Assembly (NCBI GenBank): GCA_001579985.1
Contig: LRSR01008753.1
Location: 1-32,080, forward strand
Direction: 5' to 3'
DNA length: 32,080 nt
Source of the DNA: Hypsibius dujardini
Lineage: Eukaryota > Tardigrada > Eutardigrada > Parachela > Hypsibiidae
The notes beneath the pieces were generated by a model, which worked only from the letters and a program-made list of their open reading frames with translations, had not been told where the DNA came from and did not search any database. A program made the translations under genes and the position numbers. Below, one piece after another: positions 1 to 8,460 of this stretch (position 1 is its first letter; every line of letters starts with the position of its first letter).

Positions 1-312
1 CTGTCTGTCTGTCTGTCTGTCTGTCTATATATCTGTATGTCTGTTTGCCTGTTTGCCTTTCTATGGATGTGTTTATGCCTTGTCCTCATGGTTTTCTATG
101 TCTATCATATCACCATTTCAATCGATCGTGTGCACCGATGTGCCATTTTCTTTGTTTGAGTAACTCAGGTATGACTGACGCACGCTAATTCCGGTTGACC
201 GATTTTTCCCTTTAAGCAATGACTAGTTCCACCATGCGGCAAATTAGAATAATTCCTTCCACCGCAACGCCTGATTACCTATTTTTTATATCCTTCTGTC
301 CTCTCTCTGCAG
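1..312 (+). other. Intron upstream of exon 313-536, with a CTGT run
   Basis: The first 56 bases are a (CTGT)n run. The rest is unique sequence ending in a pyrimidine tract and a ctctgcag acceptor at 311-312. I see no other gene or repeat here. Confidence 0.6.
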
Positions 313-764
313 GTCGGATACTCGATCCTGGATTACCAATCCAATCCTAATTGCACCGACCTTTTCCTGGAGACTAATCGATCCCTGTCTGTGCTGGAGG
401 CGGCAAACGGATGCGCCCCTGCAGCGGCGCGCACTCCCAATACCCCAGGCAATTTGGGCGCCCTGGAAGTGCAGCTGTATGAGGCATATGTCGACCTGAA
501 AATTGCCTTCCCGCATGTTTACGAAGTGCTTAAAAGGTAAGCACTTGTGATGCAGTGAGGTGACTGGCTTACGTTAGGCACAACCGACTTTCATCCTTCT
601 GGTTCGCTAATCCGCACCTCCGGTGTGAATGACTAATCTCCCTAGTCACTACCGCATAGGAAAATCCGATATGATTTTAATAAAAATTCAATGGCTTCAG
701 CTTATTTGGCAGAGTAAAAAAAAGTCCCTGTAATATTGTGTCTGTCTGTCTGTCTGTCAGTCTA

Positions 765-795
<31 letters not shown>

Positions 796-859
796 GTCTG
801 TCTATCGGTCTGTCTGTCTGTCTGTTTCTTTATCGGTCTGTTTGTCTGTCTGTCTATGG

Positions 860-921
<62 letters not shown>

Positions 922-1436
922 TTATCTATGTGCCTGTCTGTCTGCTTGTCATTCGATCAGTCTGTCCGTCAACCTGTCAGATTTTTTGTCTACATGTCTG
1001 TCGTTTGGTAGTCTATCGGCTTTTGTATCACTAACTGTAAGACCACCAGATTCTAACAATTATGTTTGGCTCTTGTAGCCGGATATCGGTGCGTTACGGC
1101 ACCATGATGCGTGTGATGCTGGAAGAGCAATACGAGGATTACCTCAATCCCGGTCGGGCCACGCTACTCCGCAAAAATCGCCGAACTCTCCAGCAACTCG
1201 ACCAGTTGCAAGCGAAATTGAACAATTACTCCGCGAATCCCAACGAGACCATGTTGTCCGACGAGGAACGACGTCTTCAAGACATGGTCGGACACAGTAC
1301 CAGAAGTTATCCCTCCAACAACGACACCGCCCATAACCTAATCCATGACATAATTTTGCCTGATAAGAAAGAGACTTGTGATGCCGAGTGCCAAACGATG
1401 ATTTCCGGTGAAATTCGTCCGCTAACTGAGGATTAA
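313..1436 (+). CDS. C-terminal part of an unrecognised protein (two last exons)
   Basis: Two exons, 313-536 and 1079-1436, are joined by a GT-AG intron in phase 2 (CTT AAA AG|gtaag ... ttgtag|C CGG). They give a continuous 193-residue C-terminus ending LTED and a stop at 1434-1436. The 5' part lies outside the window. The first exon encodes a mixed segment with LEVQLYEAYVDLKIAFPHVY. The second has a helical, charged stretch (RVMLEEQYEDYL, then LRKNRRTLQQLDQLQAKL) that looks like a short coiled coil, followed by a polar, probably disordered tail. Clean splice sites, non-repetitive codon content and an AATAAA overlapping the stop support a real gene. I do not recognise the family and assign no function. 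It is tail-to-tail with ALG9. Confidence 0.7.
738..1015 (+). repeat. (CTGT)n array in an intron
   Basis: Near-pure CTGT repeat from about 738 to 930, degenerating to about 1015, inside the intron 537-1078. The CTGT strand is the transcript strand. The long Ser-Val-Cys-Leu reading frames across it are repeat artefacts. Confidence 0.95.
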
Positions 1437-1440
1437 TAAA
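1435..1440 (+). promoter_or_regulatory. Poly(A) signal AATAAA
   Basis: AATAAA overlaps the TAA stop codon (1434-1436) of the upstream gene, so that gene's 3' UTR would be only a few tens of bases long. Confidence 0.6.
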
Positions 1441-1632
1441 ATGAAGTGAAACTGAAGACTTTATCCAGCAACAAAAATGTGTTTCATTTCCCAGTCTAAT
1501 TATGTCAGTCTGTGATAAAGAGAGAACTGAAGGAATGCGGACTAAAATAAAAGTGGCTGAAACGAAACTCGTGATCGCACTTATAAAACGAAATATCTCT
1601 CAAGAAGGAACGTTGCAAGTTCTATGTCTGAC

Positions 1633-1665
<33 letters not shown>

Positions 1666-1889
1666 GCCTGCCTGTCTGCCTGCCTGCCTGTCTGATTGAT
1701 TGTCTCTCTGTCTGACTGATTGTCTGCCTGTTTGTCTACCTGTCTGCCTGTCTGTCTGCCTGTTTTGTCTATCTACCATTTGTCTGGCGCTGGCTCATTA
1801 ACAAATAAATGGCATTTTAATTCTCAATCCATAAAATTGGCTCACTGTTAAAACAAAAACGCAAGTAAGGAACGTCGCATAAAACAAAA
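1437..1889. other. Convergent intergenic region with a CTGT/CTGC array
   Basis: Separates the 3' ends of the unnamed plus-strand gene and ALG9. A CTGT/CCTG array occupies about 1625-1770. A minus-strand ATTAAA (plus 1816-1821) about 70 bases past the ALG9 stop is a candidate ALG9 poly(A) signal. No gene is seen. Confidence 0.6.
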
Positions 1890-4170
1890 TCACAAGATTT
1901 GCTCAGTCTCAGCGGGCGGGCACTTCCGCTTCCGTCGCAGCAGGACATAGTCAGCAAATGAGCAATGCTTCTCGCTGAGAAATGGAATATAGAAGGCGCG
2001 GTAGAGTCGATGGGAGCGCTCCGAGTCCAGGAAGTTCTCCCGGTGAACCACCGTCCATTCACTCTTGTTTTTTAGGTATTGCGGTTCCAACGGACTAGAC
2101 TTCCCGGCGAAGTTGAGGTCGACTAGGTAGTGGCACCGGCAGACGTCAATGTAGCGACTCGGTTCTTCGCGGTTCTCGTCGTTCATTTCGGTGGGAATTG
2201 CAGAGAGACCTGAACCAAAAGAGGGTTTGTTAGGAGATCCTCCTGCAACTAAGGCAGTGACCGACGTCAGGAGAGACATACACAAATAACCAGCAGACAG
2301 AGTAGCAGGGATACTTCCCAGACGTAGTCTAGAGTGACAGGCAGTCAGGCAGTGCGGACAGACATGATCAGGCAGCCACACAAACCAGACACAATCATTC
2401 AGATAACGGAAACCGTTTTACAGTCATAAACCAATGCAGGTAGACATGTAAGTCGAACACCAGTGTTGTTGCCTGACAACAGACCCAGGTGTACAGACAC
2501 GAATTACTACAGGCAGACAAGGCGAATACGGGCATTTGGGATAACAGACATGGTTGTCCAGTGAGAGACAGACGATGTAGACAGACAACCCGAGTACATT
2601 TAGTCTGTTCACACAGACACGAACTCATGCAGTCAGACACTCACTCACCTTGTGGATACGGAGCAAACGGCTTAAGCAGACATGTAAGACGAACACCGGT
2701 GTTGTTGTCTGACAAGAGACACAGGTTTACAGACGCGAATTACTGCAGGCAGACAAGACGAATACGGGCAGTCGGGATAACAGACATGATTGTCCGGTGA
2801 TAGACAGACGATGTGGACAGACAGACACGAACTCATGCAGTCAGACACTAACTCACCTTGTGGATACGGAGCAAACGGCTTAGGCAACACTCCCTTAAAG
2901 TCCGACTGAATAAACTGCAGCTGCCATTGGTCTGGCAGAAAGAAGCTGGAGGGGAACCGGTGCCACTCTTTTCCCACACACAAATTGAAACCTTCCTGCT
3001 GCTCGATCAGCGGCTGCGTTGTAGTTCGATTCGCCGCCTCGAGATGGAGTTTTGTGTAGATCTCCATCGGAGCGCCGTAGTACCGCGATAAGGCAAACAT
3101 CCGCGACGTCCCCAACAGGGCAGAGACAATCAAAACCACCCACAGGCATCGAGTCATGAGACCTCTGGACGTTTCAGCGGGAAATATTTTGGTCGCAACT
3201 ACAGTGCCAATCTGCGTGAGTAAGTCCAAGGTGATCGCTGCCAGCAAAGCCAACAGGGAGTAGACCGGGAACAGGAAGCGCTCCTCCTTATGCGGCGTGG
3301 AGAACAGAATTCCCAACCAAATCGCAACCGCCACGCAAGTCCCGAAACGGAATATCCGGACCTAGAGATAAGAAACCTAACTTAAACATCAGCAACATCT
3401 TATTTGAATGCCAGGGGGCGGAGCTATAGACCATTTCTGCAATGTCACACGGAAGCCTAGATTGAAACTATCCCATAGCTCCGCCCCTTGGCATCCAAAT
3501 AAAATTCTGTTGATGTCAATCGATTCCAAATCGAATTTGGAGTGATAGGGTGTCAAAAATCTTAAAATCAAACGTTTTACCGTGATTTGGATAAAAAAAT
3601 TGAAACTTCGGAAACGTGGCTGATGAATCAATCAATCAAGCCCCGGGCTATAACACAAACTTTCGGCGTTAAAATTTTCATTTTAGTATTAGCTAGGCTT
3701 TTCCGATTTAACTTATATACGCGTCCGTACCCGAGAATGCCAGTTGGATTCCGGGAGGTGTCGGCGGAATCGGTGGCCGACTTCTCCCACCACCGGGCAC
3801 AATAGCGCCAGGAAGAAGGCCACGTTGAAGTTGAGGAAACCATTAATCACGTAGAAGTGCCACGGTTCAGTACCGTAAAGTTCCGGACCGTGACCTGAGA
3901 TGACGTTATAGAGGACAATGTTGAGGGAAGGGAAGACGAGTTTGCCGTAAAAGTTGGAATCGATGCCGACGATGACGGCGGTGAGGGTGCCGCCGATGAG
4001 GAGGGTCCGCGTGAGGAAGTACAGCAGCCCGCGTCGGGTGAGGATGTCCAGGGCGATGGGGAGGCCCAACACTGCCGCGAACGGCCAGCCTGAAAAAGGG
4101 ACCGGAAATAAGACAAACATACAGTCCGACATACAGACAGACAGGCGGATACAAAGGCAGACAGGCTGGT

Positions 4171-4201
<31 letters not shown>

Positions 4202-4265
4202 TAGACAGACAGAGAGGCAGACAGGCAGGCAAACAGACACATAAACAGACAGACAGACAGACTGG

Positions 4266-4307
<42 letters not shown>

Positions 4308-5276
4308 GCGGTTAATCTTACCCAAAAGTCCGCTACAAGCGACCGCCGTGACCGCCAGCATCTCCCGCTCCCGAAACCAAAAGGCAAACGCTAACATCGT
4401 CATCGACATCGCGAAACTACTCGGCAGTAGCGCCGTGCTGGAAATGAAGAAAGCCGGCGCGAAGAGCTGGAAAATGAGCAACAGCCGCGCGACACTCGGA
4501 CCGAACTTACGGCGGACCGCGTCGTAAAAGTATCCCTCGATGCCGACCGACACGACCGCCAGCAACAATCGTAACAGGTAGAACATCAACAATCGGTCCG
4601 GGTGGAAGAGGACATCGTACAGTTTCAGCGGAAGCGCATGGAGGAGAAGGTAGGCGTAGGAGCGGATGGCGTAGCTCGGAGAGTACTCCCACGTTTGGAA
4701 GCCGCTCCCATGGAGGATGTAGTGGAGGGGCTCCCAATAGTTGAAAGTCTCGTCGCAGTCGGTGATGTGTGACCAGACGACCGAGCAGAGCCGTGCCGAC
4801 AGAAGAAGCTTCACTGTAAAATATATTTCAAAAAGCCTAACAAGCAAATCAAATCAATCAATCAATAGGCCAATTGACCGAAGCAAATCAGAAACCAGCC
4901 AATACATCAATCAATTGGCTGATCGACCGAAGCAAAGTAGAAACCAGTCAACACATCAATCAATCAATCGATCGATCGATCGACCGAAGCAAAGTAGAAA
5001 CCAGTCAATACATCGATCAATCGAGCACCCACTACCTGCAGTTCGAATCTCCGGTGTCCATGCATCCTTCCACGCCAGTGAGGTATTTTCCGCGGTGTCT
5101 TCGGCATCACCAACATCGGCGGCGATTCTCCGATCTTTTCGCTGCAGGCGGTCCAATCCGGCGGTGTCATCCTCCCCACTCAAGCTGTGCGACTGATGCG
5201 CTGCTGATGTGGAAGCAGAAGTTTCCGGGTGATAAGCAAAGGGATGACGTTCCTTTTTAAATCGCCGCGAACTCAT
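1890..5276 (-). CDS. ALG9: ALG9, dolichol-linked oligosaccharide alpha-1,2-mannosyltransferase
   Basis: Five exons on the minus strand: 5276-5036, 4813-4322, 4089-3731, 3361-2857, 2209-1890. All joins are GT-AG with matching phases, giving 638 aa (human ALG9 about 611). ALG9 is an ER multi-pass GT22 enzyme that adds the seventh and ninth mannoses to the lipid-linked N-glycan precursor in the lumen. Recognisable blocks are LLSARLCS, then the acidic SHITDCDETFNYWEP loop (GT22 catalytic region), FQTWEYSP, IRSYAYLLLHA, GTEPWHFYVINGFLNFN, PHKEERFLFPVY, VGKEWHRFPSSFFLPD, and near the end EEPSRYID and LRAFYIPFLS. The start at 5276 gives an 80-residue polar leader, as in homologues. It is head-to-head with TMEM19. 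Its introns hold CTGT and TGAT arrays, a hairpin element and a duplicated exon end. Confidence 0.95.
2442..2885 (-). repeat. Tandem duplication covering the end of ALG9 exon 4 and its 5' splice site
   Basis: Two copies are adjacent: 2442-2677 and 2678-2885. Each contains the same intronic sequence followed by the last bases of ALG9 exon 4 (encoding KPFAPYPQ) with a GTGAGT donor. The true exon end is at 2857, and the copied exon end and donor lie 208 bp further into the intron, around 2649-2674. The downstream copy is 28 bp longer. The offset is not a multiple of three, so use of the copied donor would frameshift. Confidence 0.85.
3400..3502. mobile_element. Small hairpin (MITE-like) element in ALG9 intron 3
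   Basis: Arms 3400-3427 and 3475-3502 are 28-bp inverted repeats with about two mismatches, starting TTATTTG and containing GGGGCGGAGCTAT, around a 47-base loop. No clear target duplication is visible. The element sits in the 369-bp intron 3362-3730. Confidence 0.7.
4121..4309 (-). repeat. (CTGT)n array in ALG9 intron 2 (sense strand)
   Basis: The plus strand shows ACAG/GCAG repeats, so the ALG9 transcript carries CTGT/CTGC. The array starts about 12 nt after the 5' splice site at 4321-4320. Confidence 0.95.
4846..5031 (-). repeat. ATCA-type array with three minisatellite units in ALG9 intron 1
   Basis: ATCA runs (TGAT on the ALG9 transcript) are interspersed with a unit containing GACCGAAGCAAA at 4876, 4925 and 4982, a spacing of about 50-57 bp. 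They fill most of the 222-bp intron 4814-5035. Confidence 0.85.
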
Positions 5277-5607
5277 TTCCGCTTTAACGAGGCAGACATG
5301 AAAACTTTCTAATTTGCATCAGCATTTATTTGGGAAACAGCAAACAAAAACAAGCTGAAGATCTTTTGAAAATAATGTGATAATGTCAATTCCAGACTCC
5401 ATTTTCGAATGAAACTGGATTCACATTTTTCGTAGGCTCTTAACTTACAGTGCCACATTACGGACCAAGACTGGAGTTGGAATGCTCTGGATTTGGAAAT
5501 TTACTTGGAACTCAGGGGGCGGGCGACATGGGCGCGAAGGGCGTGGCCAAGCCAGGGGCCCTGTTTTTCTTATTTTCATTTCTTCCGCTTCCCCCGGAAA
5601 TCTCACA
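5277..5607. promoter_or_regulatory. Head-to-head promoter region of ALG9 and TMEM19
   Basis: 331 bp between the two divergent start codons. It has no tetranucleotide satellite. A GC-rich patch at about 5513-5550 (GGGGGCGGGCG) precedes the TMEM19 start. A shared bidirectional promoter is inferred from the spacing; no TATA box is obvious. Confidence 0.5.
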
Positions 5608-6403
5608 ATGAAATCTTTCACCGATCCAACTTCCTATTCGATGGCTGACTCCCGCGGCATTTCCCCAAAGAATTTGTTAGCTGGAGGTTGGAAAAATCCA
5701 CGGTCGACATCTTCGTCGAAGAATGGATCGTTGGGGAATTTTGCTACGCTTATTACGAAGAATTGCCACTCCTACAGGGAACTTCTCACTGTGGACACAT
5801 TCGACTCGTTCACGTCGTTGTTTTTGGTGCTGTTTGGGTTGTTGGTGGTGCTGCCGACGTCGTTGACGTTTTGGGCGCTGTTCCACGTGGTTTTCGGCAG
5901 TGAAGGTGAGCGGATCATCACTCAATCAATCAATCAATGCCCAGGCTGTGCTATGAAATTAACTCGTCAATCAAGCATTCCCGGTCAATCTATCGATGGA
6001 CTAGTATATTGTGCCACAGCTGATCCATTGATGAGCATTGCTCCGATGTTCTTGTTTACTGCCGTTAATAAAGCCATCAGTCATCTTGCTTTGTTCCACT
6101 TGTTCAGGAACCATATCGCCGATTCGCTGGCTGGTCTCGGTGGTCCTACCGCTGTATGCGTCCATTTGGGGGTTCAAACGCAAGAGCCTCAGCTGGACGG
6201 GAGCGCTGGCATCGTATATTGCCGGATTCGTCGTCACAATGAGCAGCTATGTTTTCTCCGCCGGTCTGATCGCATTTTTTGTTATCGGCTCGAAAGCAAC
6301 CAAAGTCAAGGCATCCATGAAGAAGCAAATCGAGGCAGATTACTCTGAAGGCACGCAGTTACGGGGCGTTGTCTATCAAGCCCTTGTTTTTTGTCTGTTT
6401 GCC

Positions 6404-6451
<48 letters not shown>

Positions 6452-6963
6452 GATCGATCTATTTGTTTGCCTGCCTGTCTGTTCGTTTTTTTGGCCGCCA
6501 GTCTCCCTGCCGGACCGACAGATCAGTCATCCCACTTTTCTTCAGGTGGACAGCGCAACTGGATCCAAGTCATTTGCAACGGCGGTGCTGCGACAGGGTT
6601 CGCCACTTTGTACATGCTGGAAGCTGGCTGCCGGGAAAAGCCGATTGATTTCCGAATGTCGTATTACGAATCGTCATATGCTCTGGCTGTGCTGGGAGCG
6701 TTGGCATGTTGCTGCGGGGACACCTTGGCGTCGGAATTGGGATCGGTCTGGAGCAAGGGCGATCCACGGTTGATTACTTCATTTCGGCGTGTTCCACGCG
6801 GTTCGTTTTCATATTCTGTTCGTCCTTGTTCTCGGTGTATTTGTTTTCTTGCTATTCTACTTCTCTAACTAGCATCCCGGAAATAGGTGTTTGTCTGTCT
6901 GTCTGTCTGTCTTTCTGTCTGTCTCTCTGTCTCTCTGTCTGCCAGCCAGCCTATTTGTCTGCC

Positions 6964-6999
<36 letters not shown>

Positions 7000-7662
7000 G
7001 GTCTGTCTGTCTGTCTGTTTGCCTGCTTGCCTGGCTGTCTGTCTGTATGTTTGCCTGCCTGCCTGTTTGTCTGCCTGCCTGTCTGTCTATTTGTCTTTCT
7101 TTCTTTCTGTTCTTCCTGCGCTCTGCCTGGCTGTCCGCCAGCCAGTCTGTCTGCCTGCCTGCGTGCATTTACTGATTTTTCACTCGCTAAAAGTCTGGTT
7201 TACATGTACTCATTACAGGCACGAATGGTGGCATTTCACTTGTCGGTCTTCTCGTCAGTTTAGCCGGTGGACTCATCATCGGTCTGGTCTTCCTACTCAT
7301 GACTCTCCTCTGCCTCACTGGATACGCCATTCGCTCCAGCCCGCCGCAATACCCGGTGGTCCTGGTCGGTGGCATCTGCGGCCTTGTCGGATCGCTGATC
7401 GATTCCTACCTCGGTGCGCTCTTTCAATTCTCCGGTACGTTTTCCAGAGGTCTAGCAGTTTACAGGGAACTTCACATTTGAGTTCATGCAATTTTTAGGG
7501 ATCGATGAGCAAGGGCGAGTGGTCAACCGACCCGGTCCGGGTGTGAAGCGAATCAATGGAGTGGTGATGCTGGACAACCACGCGGTGAACTTCATTTCAG
7601 TCGCAATCACGGCCTTAATGGCTCCACGAGTCGGCCTGGAAGTTTGGACGTATTTCGTGTGA
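5608..7662 (+). CDS. TMEM19: TMEM19-like multi-pass membrane protein (DUF92 family)
   Basis: Five exons: 5608-5905, 6108-6350, 6546-6800, 7219-7434, 7499-7662. All joins are in phase 1, giving 391 aa from this start (human about 336). Matching blocks are GFKRKSLSWTGA, EGGQRNWIQV across the third exon start, LACCCGDTLASELG, PRLITSFRRVPRGTNGG, SLIDSYLGA, SGIDEQGRVV and MLDNHAVNF. Alternating hydrophobic stretches fit several membrane spans. The family includes plant VTE6 (phytyl-phosphate kinase); the animal role is not settled. Intron 2 (6351-6545) begins with GC, not GT: only CTCTGAAG|gcacgc joins in frame to ttcag|GTGGACAG and restores the conserved EGGQRNW. The start is uncertain; ATGs at 5482 and 5641 are in the same frame. 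The 3' end is convergent with the next gene. Confidence 0.92.
6390..6480 (+). repeat. (CTGT)n array in TMEM19 intron 2
   Basis: A CTGT run on the transcript strand, starting about 40 nt after the GC 5' splice site. Confidence 0.95.
6888..7168 (+). repeat. (CTGT)n/(CTGC)n array in TMEM19 intron 3
   Basis: CTGT with CTGC and CTTT variants on the transcript strand, about 87 nt after the donor at 6801-6802. It fills most of the intron 6801-7218. Confidence 0.95.
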
Positions 7663-8460
7663 CAGTCTGGAATCCCGTTGCCTTGCCGTCAAATAGCCAG
7701 ATTTGTCATTTTTCATGCAAATGTTTTTCGACCACTATTTACAGTCTTTCCCAGTTAGCTTGCTCGTCGACGCTTGTATGTCTGCCTTTCCCGGTTGTCG
7801 CATTTATACTCCTACAACGCAGTACACCAGCATCACGATAGATTTTTCAAATAACCACTAACATCCGTAGTCTGGAAAAAAACAATGCATGAATCGGACA
7901 GGAAATGCAAAAGAAGAAACCGGCGATTACCGCTGCTCATGACGAGACAACTCAGAGCCACCCCAAAAAAATACGTCGACATTTCCACAGGCAGTATCTA
8001 CGTGAAAGAAATTGATCTCAGACAAGAGGGAAGAGACTCATTTGAGTGAAAGCAACAAAAATAAAAACCACTGAAAAAGGCAAGCTAATCATAGGAATCA
8101 AACCAAAGAAACAGGCAGAGGGCGAAACTAAGAGACAGCTCCGGTTCGGGAAACTCCTTATTCCCAATCACACTCCTCGGCGTCCTTTTCTGCGAAATCA
8201 GCGCACTCATCTGAAAGGCAACGCCACAAGTCATTGCCAAACTGACTGACGGAAAGATGCCATATGGCAGAAGGAAGGCATCAAACCTTCCATCGTGTCT
8301 CCCTCCACGGGATCCATGTCCCTGGTCGTCTGGTCATCAGCATCCCGCCCACACGACGCTGCAAAAAAACAACAAGAAAAAACCGTTCATCACAAAAACC
8401 AGAAAGGCAAGAAAAGGCACATTTTTAGTATTTAAAATATTAAATGACAAATCCCAATAT
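7663..8460. other. Convergent intergenic region, no gene seen
   Basis: About 800 bp between the stop codons of TMEM19 and the next minus-strand gene. Unique sequence, A-rich towards 8340-8460. Plus-strand AATAAA hexamers occur at 8060-8065 and, beyond this stretch, at 8484-8489; either could end the TMEM19 transcript, the second overlapping the neighbouring gene's last exon. The short open frames have no recognisable content. Confidence 0.5.

Noticed and set aside
736-1078. Overlapping long frames of Ser-Val-Cys-Leu repeats
   Set aside because: A (CTGT)n tract is open in several frames at once and encodes repeating SVCL; the frames lie within an intron. The same applies at 6369-6773, 6887-7498, 13992-16600, 20125-21150 and 30986-31381.
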